The position numbers were made by a program, and so were the translations under genes. A DNA stretch of 64,000 nt from Saccharomyces paradoxus (lineage: Eukaryota; Ascomycota; Saccharomycetes; Saccharomycetales; Saccharomycetaceae): positions 232,035 to 296,034 of the forward strand of contig NC_047492.1 in the NCBI RefSeq assembly GCF_002079055.1, in the 5' to 3' direction. Position 1 is the first letter of the stretch. The number at the start of each line of letters is the position of its first letter. A model generated the notes under the pieces. It was given only the letters and a program-made list of their open reading frames with translations, had not been told where the DNA came from and ran no database searches. This document shows positions 8,948-20,030 of the stretch, one piece after another.

Positions 8948-9094
8948 TATCATATCCGCGTACGCACACGCATCTACATTCACTTATAAATTTTTCTTCT
9001 CTCTTGTTTTATATACGTTGAATTAGAAATATAGAATATGACAATAGTACACTTTGTAGGCTTTCTTTTTTTATATGTATTTTTATTTTATTTT

Positions 9095-10768
9095 TTACAA
9101 TGACCACGGTTTGTACACCTGAGGCTGCAATTGTGCAATAGAGTCGCCCTCGGCCACCTCCTCGCCTTCCTTGCCTACACGCTTCACGCCATGTCCTGTG
9201 GCCGTATTGCCGTCTTCGTTACCGCCCTCTTGGTCCTTCTCAACTAGTTGTATGCCCGAGTCTACTTGCTCCGAAATCAGTACCAGTTTCTTCGACACAT
9301 TCAACTCCTCCAACGACCTGTTCAGGTCAAGAATCTGCTTACTCAGCGATAATCGGTCGTTTAGCATCTTTTCAGATTCCTTCACATATTTCAGCTTTTC
9401 CATCTCCAGCTGCGTTTCTAGATCACACAGCTTTGTAAATTTGGTCTCTAATTTCTCCATGGTCAACTTGACCAACTCTTGGATTATCGCCTGGCTCTCT
9501 TCAATGTACTTTTCGGAGATCTCCCTCGACTTATCAGAGACCTTACTCAATTTGTCATCGCCTTGCAATAACGTCTGAACAGCGTCATTCACACATTCCA
9601 TCAACTTCGAACCAGACACGCCGCCATCGCGGCTGTCGCCGCCCTTACCGTTGGGTTTCGAACCAACAACTTCACGAATGTAGTTGTCTTCGATCGGTAA
9701 ACTTAGGAACCTTTCAATGCAGTCTTCCACACGCTTATGGCCACCCACATGGTCAGCAATTTTTTCCCACTGGTCTTCATACATTTCAATACCCTCCAAC
9801 AATAAAAGCATCTCCTGGTCTGACCAGTTTTTTTTAATTACGTTTCCGTTGTTTTCCAACCTAATGAAATCTGATGACTGGAAATTGGCGCCGAAATGAC
9901 CCTCTTGGAAACAACGGGAGCATAGGTTGGTGTCCCGTGCACGCAAATTGTGATAGCGCACATTGATTGACTCGTTGCCACATGTATGGCAAATATAAAC
10001 TTTATGAATCTGTCTCGAGTTTCTGCTTTCATCTTGTAATGCATTGAAGTCTTGTGCAGAATCGTAAACGTTCTTCTTAATTGAAAGATTAACGGGGAAC
10101 TCCTTCTTGACCTTTGGTTCCGCTCCATCTTCCCCTTCCGCTTCCTGTTTGATCACATTCTCTGGTAAAAATGGCTTTAACCCTTGTGGGGTGTCCAGAA
10201 CTATTTGGAAATGACCCGTGAAACTTGGCCCGATAAGACTGGGCTTGGTTCTGGGGTCAATCTGGTAATTGATCAACCCCCATTTTTCCAAAAACGCGTG
10301 AATCTTCACTATCGAGGCAACATCCATGGCCACATTCCTTCTCACAGCGGTAATAGTCAAATATTCGTACGGCGAAAGACGGTACGTGTTGATAATGAAA
10401 TTTCTTGTGTCCTTATATGCCTTCGGTGTCTTGAATCTTGATGAGTCGTTGAAAAAGTCTGGATTCGATCTTTTTTCAATCTCGTGGATCTTCGAAATAT
10501 CAAACCAAGAGGCAAACGATGGAATAATTACCGGGTGAGTTTGTTTGGCCAGGAACCTAAGGGCCTTTTCCTCCAGTTTCTGTGCTTCTTGCTCGTAGTT
10601 GATCTTCTTATGAGCTACTTCTGCTCCCAATGTAGCAGATTCCTCCTTCGCCTGCTCCTGTGCTAGGTGAGGGAAAGATGGCGTGTTGGTGGTTGTACTG
10701 GGTGGCTCCTCGGTCGTTTCGTGCGAGTCTACCATGGAGACATCCTTATCCTTCTCTGTGTCGCTCAT
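9095..10768 (-). CDS. RSC8: Rsc8/Swh3, core subunit of the RSC chromatin remodeller
   Basis: Homologue of Swi3/BAF155 that dimerises and scaffolds the essential RSC complex. The 557 residues contain an acidic, Thr-rich N-terminus; a SWIRM domain at about 79-170 ([11 protein letters not shown] to KWGLINYQI); a ZZ-type zinc finger at about 258-300 with CHTCG and CSRCF pairs; a SANT domain at about 314-358 ([20 protein letters not shown]); and a long C-terminal coiled coil (about 400-510) for dimerisation. Length equals the S. cerevisiae protein. It is divergent from IRC5 with a 207-bp promoter. Confidence 0.96.
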   Translation of the reverse strand: MSDTEKDKDVSMVDSHETTEEPPSTTTNTPSFPHLAQEQAKEESATLGAEVAHKKINYEQEAQKLEEKALRFLAKQTHPVIIPSFASWFDISKIHEIEKRSNPDFFNDSSRFKTPKAYKDTRNFIINTYRLSPYEYLTITAVRRNVAMDVASIVKIHAFLEKWGLINYQIDPRTKPSLIGPSFTGHFQIVLDTPQGLKPFLPENVIKQEAEGEDGAEPKVKKEFPVNLSIKKNVYDSAQDFNALQDESRNSRQIHKVYICHTCGNESINVRYHNLRARDTNLCSRCFQEGHFGANFQSSDFIRLENNGNVIKKNWSDQEMLLLLEGIEMYEDQWEKIADHVGGHKRVEDCIERFLSLPIEDNYIREVVGSKPNGKGGDSRDGGVSGSKLMECVNDAVQTLLQGDDKLSKVSDKSREISEKYIEESQAIIQELVKLTMEKLETKFTKLCDLETQLEMEKLKYVKESEKMLNDRLSLSKQILDLNRSLEELNVSKKLVLISEQVDSGIQLVEKDQEGGNEDGNTATGHGVKRVGKEGEEVAEGDSIAQLQPQVYKPWSL

Positions 10769-10975
10769 TATCCTGGCGTTCTATCTCCTTTTTGGTTCTC
10801 TGCTCTACCTTTTCTTCGACCTTTCTCTCTAAACCTGACGACTAATTAATTATATGTTGATGAAACTTGTTTTTTCCAACTTTTTCACATCAAGCGGGTG
10901 ACAAACGGAAACGCCATAATTAAATTACCATAAAAAAGAGTGATGAAATAAGGAAGTATCAAATTTGGCGATGAG

Positions 10976-13531
10976 ATGGGCAGATGCTCAAACGGGAAAC
11001 TGATGACTGTTGTTGAGGATGGTGTTGGGGCCAGAGTGGCCGCAAGGACGAGAAATATGAGTAATGGGGTCAATTACCGGGAGAAGGAAGTCAATGACCT
11101 GACTGCTGACATTTTGGATTCAGATTCAGATTCAGACGACAATAGAAATGGCAAAGATAATAGCGGCACTGCCCCCGTGTGGTTGCAAGATGACGTGCAC
11201 TCAGACGAAGATATTGAGCTGGACTCAGAAGATGATTCCGATACAGAAGCTGTTCAAGCTCAAGTGGTGGATAAACTGGCAAAAGACACGAAATCAGAGG
11301 AAAATTTCTTGGACGATGAACTCTCTGAGATGGATACTAAGACGGTTTCTTTAAAATTGAAGAAGCTAAACGAGTTCGTGAGGCAGAGTCAAGTGTATTC
11401 TAGTATAATCGCAGACACTTTACTACAAAGATCTAATGAAGTGGCTAACTTTAATACAAAAGATAATGGCGACGCTAATGATGAAGAACAGTCTCCCAAA
11501 AGACGTAAAACAAAAAAAAAATCTATAACGGATTTCTTCAAAAAACAGAAAAAACATGAAGATACTAATTCCCAAAACGGCGCGGCAGGAGATGTAGCAA
11601 TAAAGCAACCTCACTTGTTAAAAAACTGTACTTTAAAACCATATCAACTAGAAGGTCTTAACTGGCTGATTACTCTTTATGAAAATGGCCTCAATGGAAT
11701 TCTTGCCGATGAAATGGGCCTTGGTAAAACTGTTCAAAGTATTGCTCTTTTGGCGTTCATATACGAAATGGATACAAAGGGCCCTTTTCTTGTGACTGCA
11801 CCATTAAGCACTCTAGATAATTGGATGAATGAATTTGCGAAATTTGCTCCTGATCTACCAGTTCTGAAATATTATGGGGCAAATGGCTATAAAGAACGTT
11901 CCGCAAAGTTGAGGAATTTTTTTAAACAACATGGTGGCACGGGTATCATCATCACATCATATGAAATTATTCTAAGAGATACCGAGTTGATCATGAGTCA
12001 AAATTGGAAGTTTTTAATTGTCGATGAAGGCCATCGTCTGAAAAACATAAATTGTAGATTGATTAAAGAATTAAAAAAAATCAACACCTCGAATAGACTG
12101 CTACTAACGGGAACGCCTTTACAAAATAATCTAGCTGAATTGTGGTCACTTTTGAATTTCATAATGCCAGATATTTTTGCCGATTTCGAGATATTCAATA
12201 AATGGTTTGATTTCGATAGCTTAAATTTAGGCTCCGGTTCTAACTCTGAAGCATTAAATAAGCTAATAAATGATGAACTACAGAAAAATTTGATTTCCAA
12301 TTTACACACAATTTTAAAACCATTCCTTTTAAGAAGGTTGAAGAAAGTTGTTTTGGCAAATATTCTACCGCCCAAGAGAGAATATATTATAAATTGTCCG
12401 ATGACCTTGGCACAGAAAAAGTTCTACAAGGCTGGATTAAATGGAAAGTTGAAAAAAACCATGTTCAAGGAATTGATAAAAGATTTTTTCACATTGAATG
12501 ATGACTATATCGGTCACGTTTCTAATCGGTCCATACGAGATTTTATCAACTATAAATTATCCAGTAATGAAGCTTCAAATACAGACAATAAAATTAATCC
12601 AACTTTGTTGCAAATGGACAAACTATATAAGGAGAATCTGCAAGTGGAAATTTCAAATAAGAAATTGCAAAACATGATGATGCAATTAAGACAGATTATT
12701 GATTCAACGTTTTTGTTTTATTTCCCATATTTGCATCCAGAAGATTTGACTTTGGAAAGCCTCTTAAAGACGTCCGGGAAATTACAAATCTTACAAAAAT
12801 TAATTCCCCCATTAATATCTGAAGGGCATAAAGTGCTCATTTATTCGCAGTTTGTTAACATGCTTGACTTGATTGAAGATTGGTGTGATTTAAATTCGTT
12901 CGCGACATTCCGGATCGATGGCTCAGTAAATAATGAAACAAGAAAGGATCAGCTAGAAAAATTTAATAGCCCGAAAGATAAGCACAATATTTTCCTGTTG
13001 TCCACAAGGGCCGCAGGATTGGGTATCAACCTAGTTGGGGCAGATACAGTTGTCCTGTTTGACAGCGATTGGAACCCACAGGTGGATTTACAAGCCATGG
13101 ACAGGTGTCACCGTATTGGCCAAGAATCACCGGTCATAGTGTATAGATTATGTTGTGATAACACTATAGAACATGTTATATTAACCAGAGCAGCTAATAA
13201 GCGAAATTTGGAAAGAATGGTTATCCAAATGGGAAAGTTCAATAACCTGAAAAAATTGGCGTTAAATGAAGGTTCATTTTTAAAGTCAAACAAAATGAGT
13301 GTCAACGTTACTAATAAGGACTTAGTTCAAGAGTTATCTATGCTTTTAATGAGTGATGAATCCAGTATTGGTTTTGAAAATAGGGGACAAGAGGAAAATA
13401 AGGCCACTGAGGGCCAACTGACCGATAAAGAAGTTGAAGAATTGACTGATAGATCGCTTGAAGCATACAAGGCCAACAGGGTGGTAAATCTACCGCACAT
13501 AAGGCTATTTGAAACCACCTCCGGTCTTTAG
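10976..13531 (+). CDS. IRC5: Irc5, Snf2-family ATPase (Lsh/HELLS homologue)
   Basis: Snf2-type DNA translocase related to mammalian LSH; in S. cerevisiae it affects cohesin loading, and its loss raises Rad52 foci. The 851 residues have an acidic N-terminus (about 45-125), a basic patch (PKRRKTKKK), then the ATPase core: Walker A DEMGLGKT at 245-252, DEGH box at 350-353, and the C-terminal lobe with IYSQF near 622 and [11 protein letters not shown] near 702-712. The DEGH variant (not DEAH) is in place. A PIP-box-like KSITDFF lies at residues 182-188. The first ATG (10976) is preceded by a 10-codon upstream frame at 10971 that overlaps it and ends in TGATG at Met10, so initiation at Met10 or Met28 is possible. 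Confidence 0.95.
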   Translation: MGRCSNGKLMTVVEDGVGARVAARTRNMSNGVNYREKEVNDLTADILDSDSDSDDNRNGKDNSGTAPVWLQDDVHSDEDIELDSEDDSDTEAVQAQVVDKLAKDTKSEENFLDDELSEMDTKTVSLKLKKLNEFVRQSQVYSSIIADTLLQRSNEVANFNTKDNGDANDEEQSPKRRKTKKKSITDFFKKQKKHEDTNSQNGAAGDVAIKQPHLLKNCTLKPYQLEGLNWLITLYENGLNGILADEMGLGKTVQSIALLAFIYEMDTKGPFLVTAPLSTLDNWMNEFAKFAPDLPVLKYYGANGYKERSAKLRNFFKQHGGTGIIITSYEIILRDTELIMSQNWKFLIVDEGHRLKNINCRLIKELKKINTSNRLLLTGTPLQNNLAELWSLLNFIMPDIFADFEIFNKWFDFDSLNLGSGSNSEALNKLINDELQKNLISNLHTILKPFLLRRLKKVVLANILPPKREYIINCPMTLAQKKFYKAGLNGKLKKTMFKELIKDFFTLNDDYIGHVSNRSIRDFINYKLSSNEASNTDNKINPTLLQMDKLYKENLQVEISNKKLQNMMMQLRQIIDSTFLFYFPYLHPEDLTLESLLKTSGKLQILQKLIPPLISEGHKVLIYSQFVNMLDLIEDWCDLNSFATFRIDGSVNNETRKDQLEKFNSPKDKHNIFLLSTRAAGLGINLVGADTVVLFDSDWNPQVDLQAMDRCHRIGQESPVIVYRLCCDNTIEHVILTRAANKRNLERMVIQMGKFNNLKKLALNEGSFLKSNKMSVNVTNKDLVQELSMLLMSDESSIGFENRGQEENKATEGQLTDKEVEELTDRSLEAYKANRVVNLPHIRLFETTSGL

Positions 13532-13603
13532 TTAGGTTATCATACAGTATTTTTTTTTATTTAACTATTTATCTACACATACATATACAGACGTATTTTT
13601 TGA

Positions 13604-15121
13604 TCAATGTTCTTGTCGTACAAATTCTTCCTCTAATTGTTCCTTTAGTTCACGGTTCTTGAATAAAGTGTCCGCTGCGTTCATTCGCTGTAAAAAGGTA
13701 TCCTGAATATTATTTTTTGTACCCTGGAAATCGGTCTTTAATTTAGTAATCCATTCCAGTATCGAAGTCATATCCAGATCATGTTTAACCAGGTGGTTCC
13801 TCTCGGAAATAACTTTTTTCTTTAATTTCATGAAACGGAGCCAATTGAAATGATTTTCTTCGATATATTCAGGATCGTACTGGTCTTTCAAATGTAGGCT
13901 TCTTATATCCATGTATGCCATTCTCTGCGACCATTGACTTACCATTATGTCCCCCCACTCTTCGTAAACTTCGACGTTTTCAAGACGAATCGATTCCGCT
14001 AGTTTAGCCATTTCAGTAAGAAAAGAATCCAATGAACGGAACAGCGATTTTTCAAAATCTAACAAATGTAATTTGTAATTCTTCAGTATCGATGTAATCG
14101 ATGATTTGGTAACGTAAGTTTCCAATTCAACTTGACCTGTTTCATCAAAATACTTTATCTTATTTTGTGTAGGATCAAATTTAGAGGTGCAATTGATATC
14201 TTTGATCTTTAAATCCAGAAATCTTAATTGCTCACAAACAGTCTTGTTTAGATCATCAAGCTTGCTAGTGATTTCCATAGATTTATTTCGCATCTCCGTC
14301 TCGAACACACATTGTATCTCAGAATCCAAAAGTGTTGCCGCCTTGTGTATTTTTGAATCGATAGCCTTAATCCATGCTTCATATTCCATTTTTAGTGATT
14401 GCGGTTCGTATGTTTCCAACTCTATATGGCTATTGGAACCAATGATAATCTTTGACAAATCCTGCAAAATGGCAGCAGTGACGATTTGTGAGTTCTCGTG
14501 GTCATCCTGTTCTTCCTCGAACTCGTACTCATTACTCCCGTCCTCGATCTCAGCATCAGCATCATCCTCATCTTCATCCTCATCCTCATCCTCAAAATCC
14601 TCTGTTTCCGAGTCTGTCTCAAAAATGGCTTTAGTCTGCGTACCGTCGACACTAAAAGAACCATATCTCATCCAATTCGTAGAAGAATTAAACGGATTTT
14701 CTAGAACATTTTTCACATTATCCGTGTATGGCTTCAAATAGTACCAGGCAATCCTCAGATGATTCAACAAGGGTCCCAGCTTGGAGTGTACGGAACAACA
14801 GAGTTCCTTTAGCCTTAAAAAAGAGAAAACATTGTACCAAAAGCGGTAAAGATGAGCCACGATTCTCCTCAAAGGTGAGTTGGGGTACTTTTCAACCAGC
14901 GGCCTTATTGACTGCGAGTACTTTTCAACCAAATAATCAGCAACGGCTGAACCTTCAAGCAGTTTGGAATGGAACAGCGAGTCCACTGAAAACTCAGTAT
15001 GCTGGCAAATGGGCTGTAAATCTGTGGCAAAGTTTCCTAGACCGTTTTGCTGACAGACCAGGTACCTTGCAATGAACAGGCAAGCCAGCAAAGCAGTCAT
15101 TACTTTGAAAACGGCCTTCAT
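13604..15121 (-). CDS. OSW7: Osw7, outer spore wall protein (She10 family)
   Basis: Implicated in assembly of the dityrosine outer spore wall; paralogue of SHE10 in S. cerevisiae. The protein has 505 residues. The N-terminus is a hydrophobic signal or anchor (KVMTALLACLFIARYLV, about 6-22), which suggests entry into the secretory path. An Asp/Glu-rich stretch follows at about 187-228. The C-terminal half is largely helical with coiled-coil character and ends ELKEQLEEEFVRQEH. I see no enzymatic motif. The acidic GAT/GAA/CTC tract on DNA (14515-14610) is repetitive and probably variable in length between strains. Confidence 0.93.
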   Translation of the reverse strand: MKAVFKVMTALLACLFIARYLVCQQNGLGNFATDLQPICQHTEFSVDSLFHSKLLEGSAVADYLVEKYSQSIRPLVEKYPNSPLRRIVAHLYRFWYNVFSFLRLKELCCSVHSKLGPLLNHLRIAWYYLKPYTDNVKNVLENPFNSSTNWMRYGSFSVDGTQTKAIFETDSETEDFEDEDEDEDEDDADAEIEDGSNEYEFEEEQDDHENSQIVTAAILQDLSKIIIGSNSHIELETYEPQSLKMEYEAWIKAIDSKIHKAATLLDSEIQCVFETEMRNKSMEITSKLDDLNKTVCEQLRFLDLKIKDINCTSKFDPTQNKIKYFDETGQVELETYVTKSSITSILKNYKLHLLDFEKSLFRSLDSFLTEMAKLAESIRLENVEVYEEWGDIMVSQWSQRMAYMDIRSLHLKDQYDPEYIEENHFNWLRFMKLKKKVISERNHLVKHDLDMTSILEWITKLKTDFQGTKNNIQDTFLQRMNAADTLFKNRELKEQLEEEFVRQEH

Positions 15122-15824
15122 GATTTTAGTTAAGAACTAACCACCTTTTCCTCTTTCTCTTTGCAAAAGGATAATTCAATCAGTAGCAGAAACAGAGCAG
15201 TAATGACACCAGAAACAAACCAATCTCCTAATAATCAAAAAGTAAGCCTTGGTGCGATGTAAGTCTCATCTCAAGCACCATTATGTAATTCCTGTTAAAG
15301 TGATACCTGTATTGTGGCTTAAAAGAGCCGAAATGACAACAAAATTATTAGGGTTATTTCAGGTTATAGCGAGGGCAACAATTTATAAATAAAAGGGCTG
15401 GTCCAGGGCTGGTAATAATAAAGTTGGGCTAAATAGGGCTATCCCTTCCTCTAGAGAAAAAGAAAAAAAATAACTTTGAGTGGCCAATTAGAACCAAAAC
15501 CAACAGTATCGTGGTATCATCCGGTCCAAAACGACTAGAAGAAAGGCATTATTCGACCATTGGACTCAGTATTTTCCTCCAAGCAGCGGTTAAGAGACTG
15601 AGAGATTAAAGCTAGATAGTGGGTTTGAGTGACTATCCCCTTTTTTTCTTCCTCTTTTTTTATTATTTTCATTTTATTTCATTTTGATTTTACTTCAACA
15701 CGATTAAAACACAAGCGTTACTTCCCTAGACAATAATCTCTGCCATCCCATTCTATTGATTTTTTGGAGCAGCAGTTTCTTACGAAGAAAAAAGGAAAGA
15801 CGAAAACAACAAGCCAGCTTAAAG
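15122..15824. promoter_or_regulatory. Divergent OSW7 / SAP155 promoter
   Basis: A 703-bp intergene. Near SAP155 the plus strand is pyrimidine-rich (15640-15690) and resembles a poly(dA:dT) element followed by an A/T-rich leader. The GGGCT word occurs several times between 15350 and 15445 without clear order. An in-frame TTG at 15756 opens 23 codons before the SAP155 ATG, but nothing else supports its use. Confidence 0.3.
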
Positions 15825-18818
15825 ATGTCATTCTGGCCATTTGGACAGAATCTCAATCACTCTAATATCAATAAGATCCTAGATGAGTATTTTCATGTTC
15901 TACATGAACTGGAAAGGATCAACCCAAGCGTTGGTAAGGCCATTCCTGCGATTTTTAACAACGTGCAGCAGCGGGGTACGAATGACTCCCTGGATTCTAT
16001 TCCGGAGGAGTATAGCCATGGCGATGAAGTGAAAGCAGGAGGTGGAGATCAGAAAAGTCGGTTTGAGAAGGATGATCAGCAAGAACGGTATGAGAAGGAG
16101 GAAGAGGAACGTAGCATGAATTCCAGCGAGTCTTCCACTACATCATTTTCTTCTGGGTCAACTTCTAAAACGGATTTGGATGAGGAGGACATTAGCAATG
16201 CTACCGCTCCCATGATGGTCACCACGAAGAACCTGGACAACTCTTTCATCGAAAGGATGCTTGTAGAGACGGAGCTACTGAATGAATTATCTAGACAAAA
16301 CAAGACCTTACTTGATTTCATTTGCTTTGGGTTTTTCTTTGATAAGAAAACGAATAAGAAAGTAAATAATATGGAATATCTGGTCGACCAACTGATGGAA
16401 TGTATCTCGAAGATCAAAACCGCCACTACAGTAGACCTGAACAACCTAATAGATTACCAGGAACAGCAACAGCTTGATGATAGTTCGCAAGAGGACATTT
16501 ATGTGGAATCTGATACGGAACAAGAAGAGGAGAGAGAGGATGATAATATCAGCAACAAGAAGAGACGAAAACGCGGGAGCCCTTCGTTTAGTAACAATGA
16601 CAACGATGACAACAACAACGACGATGCGAACGACGACGACGAATCCGCTTATTTGACGAAGGCCACTATAATATCTGAAATCTTTTCTTTAGATATATGG
16701 TTGGTCAGTGAATCATTGGTGAAAAACCAATCATACTTAAACAAGATTTGGTCCATCATCAATCAGTCAAATTTCAATTCTGAAAACTCACCCCTGGTAC
16801 CGATATTCTTAAAGATTAACCAAAATCTGTTGTTGACTAGGCAAGACCAATATTTAAATTTCATTCGAACGGAGAGGAGCTTTGTGGATGATATGTTAAA
16901 ACATGTTGATATTTCCCTATTGATGGATTTTTTTCTGAAAATAATATCTACAGATAAGATCGAATCTCCCACGGGAATAATCGAATTAGTGTATGACCAA
17001 AACTTGATCAGCAAATGCTTAAGCTTTTTAAATAACAGAGAGTCACCAGCAGACATCCAAGCCTGTGTGGGTGATTTCTTGAAGGCTCTGATTGCCATAT
17101 CTGCTAATGCCCCTCTAGATGATATTTCCATTGGTCCAAACTCCTTGACCAGACAGCTAGCATCTCCCGAATCCATCGAGAAACTAGTCGACATCATGAT
17201 TAACCAAAGGGGTGCTGCATTAAATACCACAGTCTCGATCGTCATTGAACTGATAAGAAAAAACAATTCGGACTACGACCAAGTCAATCTTTTAACCACT
17301 ACTATAAAGACGCATCCGCCTTCAAATAGAGATCCAATATATTTAGGCTATTTACTCCGGAAATTTTCAAATCATTTGTCGGATTTTTTTCAAATAATTT
17401 TAGACATTGAAAATGATCCCAACATCCCATTACATGAAAACCAGTTGCACGAAAAGTTTAAACCTCTAGGATTTGAAAGGTTCAAAGTAGTGGAATTAAT
17501 CGCTGAGTTACTGCATTGCTCTAATATGGGATTAATGAATTCCAAAAGGGCTGAAAGAATAGCCAGACGGAGAGATAAAGTAAGGAGTCAATTATCTCAT
17601 CATTTACAAGATGCATTAAACGATTTGAGTATCGAAGAAAAGGAACAACTTAAAACGAAGCACTCTCCAACACGTAACATTAATGACGACCTAACAAATA
17701 AAAGCAGTAAAAATAATAATGACAATAACGATAATGATGATGAAAGTGATTATGGCGATGAAATAGACGAGAGCTTTGAAATTCCATATATAAATATGAA
17801 GCAAAACACAAAACTAAGGACTGACCCCACTGTAGGGGATTTGTTCAAGATCAAACTGTATGATACGCGAATTGTTTCCAAAATAATGGAACTATTTCTA
17901 ACACATCCTTGGAACAATTTTTGGCATAATGTTATATTCGATATAATCCAGCAAATCTTCAATGGCAGGATGGATTTTTCCTATAATTCCTTCCTTGTTT
18001 TGTCTCTATTCAACTTAAAGAGTTCGTATCAGTTTATGACCGATATCATTATACCTGATGAAACAGGAACCGATGTTTCCAGATTTACTCCCGTTCCTAT
18101 AGACCCAAATTTTGATTTCAAAATAACTGCAGACTTTATATTAAAGGGTTACCAGGATTCGTACAAATTTTATGAGCTGAGGAAAATGAATTTGGGATAT
18201 ATGGGTCATATTGTCTTAATTGCAGAAGAAGTGGTCAAATTTTCCAAATTATACAAAGTGGAACTAATATCTCCTGATATTCAAGTGATTTTACAAACAG
18301 AAGAATGGCAATACTACTCTGAAGAAGTGTTAAACGAAACGAGAATGATGTACTCAAAAATACTTGGCGGTGGAAGTTATATTGATGATGGAAATGGTAA
18401 CATCATTCCACAGCTACCTGATAATAGTTCGGTACTAACTCCAAATGGTGATGCAAATAATAGTAATGAAATCTTTGATTCAGATACCGGGATTAGTAAT
18501 GGTACAAATGGTGGCGGCCAATTGATCAACGTCGAGTCTTTAGAGGAACAATTGTCGTTATCTACAGAATCTGATTTACACAACAAGTTAAGAGAAATGT
18601 TAATCAATAGGGCTCAAGAAGACGTTGATAATAAGAACACGGAGAATGGGGTTTTCATACTGGGACCTCCGGAGGACAAGAACAATAATAGTAACATTAA
18701 CAATAACAACCATAATACTACTAATAATAATAATAACGATAATAATGATAATGACAATGATAATGCTCGTAATTATAATGAAGATGCTGATAATGATAAT
18801 GATTATGATCATGAATGA
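15825..18818 (+). CDS. SAP155: Sap155, Sit4 phosphatase-associated SAPS protein
   Basis: Regulatory partner of the PP2A-like phosphatase Sit4, involved in G1 progression, TOR signalling and zymocin sensitivity. From the ATG at 15825 (MSFWPFGQNLN) it encodes 997 residues, close to S288C. The SAPS helical repeat domain covers roughly residues 150-760, interrupted by Asp/Asn-rich insertions (about 225-280 and 620-650). The last ~50 residues are almost wholly Asn, Asp and Thr, coded by AAT/AAC/GAT runs (18676-18816), a tract likely to change length easily. The open frame reaches further 5' through a TTG, but the conserved terminus fixes the start. Confidence 0.96.
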   Translation: MSFWPFGQNLNHSNINKILDEYFHVLHELERINPSVGKAIPAIFNNVQQRGTNDSLDSIPEEYSHGDEVKAGGGDQKSRFEKDDQQERYEKEEEERSMNSSESSTTSFSSGSTSKTDLDEEDISNATAPMMVTTKNLDNSFIERMLVETELLNELSRQNKTLLDFICFGFFFDKKTNKKVNNMEYLVDQLMECISKIKTATTVDLNNLIDYQEQQQLDDSSQEDIYVESDTEQEEEREDDNISNKKRRKRGSPSFSNNDNDDNNNDDANDDDESAYLTKATIISEIFSLDIWLVSESLVKNQSYLNKIWSIINQSNFNSENSPLVPIFLKINQNLLLTRQDQYLNFIRTERSFVDDMLKHVDISLLMDFFLKIISTDKIESPTGIIELVYDQNLISKCLSFLNNRESPADIQACVGDFLKALIAISANAPLDDISIGPNSLTRQLASPESIEKLVDIMINQRGAALNTTVSIVIELIRKNNSDYDQVNLLTTTIKTHPPSNRDPIYLGYLLRKFSNHLSDFFQIILDIENDPNIPLHENQLHEKFKPLGFERFKVVELIAELLHCSNMGLMNSKRAERIARRRDKVRSQLSHHLQDALNDLSIEEKEQLKTKHSPTRNINDDLTNKSSKNNNDNNDNDDESDYGDEIDESFEIPYINMKQNTKLRTDPTVGDLFKIKLYDTRIVSKIMELFLTHPWNNFWHNVIFDIIQQIFNGRMDFSYNSFLVLSLFNLKSSYQFMTDIIIPDETGTDVSRFTPVPIDPNFDFKITADFILKGYQDSYKFYELRKMNLGYMGHIVLIAEEVVKFSKLYKVELISPDIQVILQTEEWQYYSEEVLNETRMMYSKILGGGSYIDDGNGNIIPQLPDNSSVLTPNGDANNSNEIFDSDTGISNGTNGGGQLINVESLEEQLSLSTESDLHNKLREMLINRAQEDVDNKNTENGVFILGPPEDKNNNSNINNNNHNTTNNNNNDNNDNDNDNARNYNEDADNDNDYDHE

Positions 18819-18940
18819 TACATTGTTTTGTACTTTTCTTTAATTTTTATATATATATATATTAATTTATATGTATAAGTACTATGTAGTTTTCTATTCA
18901 TTCATTCATTCATCATGATGATATTACTTCTTCTTACGCC

Positions 18941-19828
18941 TCATTTGCGTGAATAGATCACTTTGCCGTTAGGTAATTCCATTTTCTTTTGGCCTTTCTT
19001 CGCAGGGTTCCTTTTTACCTTGTTCCTCTTTCTGGTTTGCTCCCCATCATACTTTTTACTATCCCTTATTATTTCTTCTTCTGGAGTACTGCCAACAAAT
19101 CTGCCCAACGTCCCGTTCCAAATCGAAGCAGGTATTTTCCAGAACAAACAATTCTTTATTGAAGGTTTGTTTAAGGTATCTGGTGAAATCAGAGTTTCAT
19201 TTCCATCAGGCTCTACAACATAGACGTCGCTAAACCTTACAACCAAATTTTTACCCTCATCCTCTTCATGTTGTTTAAACGTTAGCTCTTTTACTCCTAG
19301 TCCATTAGTATCGTCCTGCTGTTTACATTGACTGATGAAGCTTTCAATTCTTGATCTTTGGGAACGATATTGTATAACAGAAATGATATATTGTCCAATA
19401 TTAATGATTATCCAAATAAAAGCCAGTATAAACCACGTCTTAGGCTTTACTCTGGTAAAATAAAAGCCACCCTTATGGAAATCATAGTTTGGAAACCCAT
19501 TCTGTAAATAATAATCATAAATCTTACGATTGGAACCATTGGAAAGAATTTGAGTAGCGAGGTTTAACCTTTCATATAATTTACGATATTTGGGGTTTTT
19601 ATCCGGGTGGTACTTTTTGGATAGCTTTCTTAAGTTTTTGGTAATCTCCTTTGTACTAGATTTCTGCAGTTTAGGTAACTTCAAGAATTTGTAGAAGTTC
19701 ATGTCTGGGCCATATTTCGTACTTATTTCATTTTGTAATTGGAAAATTTCTGTTTCAATAGTGGTAAAAGCATATGACAAAGATAACAATCCCAGAACAA
19801 CCAACATTAGTTTCCAATAATTGTTCAT
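18941..19828 (-). CDS. ERJ5: Erj5, ER membrane J-domain protein
   Basis: Type I ER membrane co-chaperone of the Hsp70 Kar2 that helps protein folding in the ER lumen. The 295 residues show a signal peptide (1-20, MLVVLGLLSLSYA), a luminal J domain at about 43-108 with the HPD motif at 74-76, a transmembrane segment at about 131-153 and a basic cytosolic tail ending PNGKVIYSRK. It is convergent with SAP155 (122 bp) and divergent from KEG1. A UPRE-like TACGTGT lies about 55 bp upstream, in line with its known UPR induction. Confidence 0.95.
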   Translation of the reverse strand: MNNYWKLMLVVLGLLSLSYAFTTIETEIFQLQNEISTKYGPDMNFYKFLKLPKLQKSSTKEITKNLRKLSKKYHPDKNPKYRKLYERLNLATQILSNGSNRKIYDYYLQNGFPNYDFHKGGFYFTRVKPKTWFILAFIWIIINIGQYIISVIQYRSQRSRIESFISQCKQQDDTNGLGVKELTFKQHEEDEGKNLVVRFSDVYVVEPDGNETLISPDTLNKPSIKNCLFWKIPASIWNGTLGRFVGSTPEEEIIRDSKKYDGEQTRKRNKVKRNPAKKGQKKMELPNGKVIYSRK

Positions 19829-19879
19829 TCTTCTAGTGATCTGTAGCCTTGATTATTTGACTGTTTTCCGTTCTTTTGC

Positions 19880-19886
19880 TACGTGT
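19880..19886 (+). promoter_or_regulatory. UPRE-2-like site (TACGTGT) between ERJ5 and KEG1
   Basis: TACGTGT at 19880-19886 fits the Hac1 UPRE-2 core TACGTG. A second copy of the core is present on the minus strand at 20010-20005. Both flanking genes encode ER folding or glucan-synthesis factors, so control by the unfolded-protein response is plausible, though the motif is short. Confidence 0.4.
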
Positions 19887-20030
19887 TAATTTGAATATCT
19901 CATTTTTTCGTGATTATTTATTTTAAATGTGGAAAAATTAACATGATTTACCTTCGAATGAGGAAATAAGGTAAACACAACGTGAACAAAAGCATTTGGT
20001 CAGTCACGTATATTTAACGAGAATTTGAAA

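Noticed and set aside
15756-15824. 23-codon N-terminal extension of SAP155 from a TTG
   Set aside because: No known alternative start for this gene, and composition (Lys/Arg/Ser) looks like A-rich leader sequence; the conserved protein starts at 15825.
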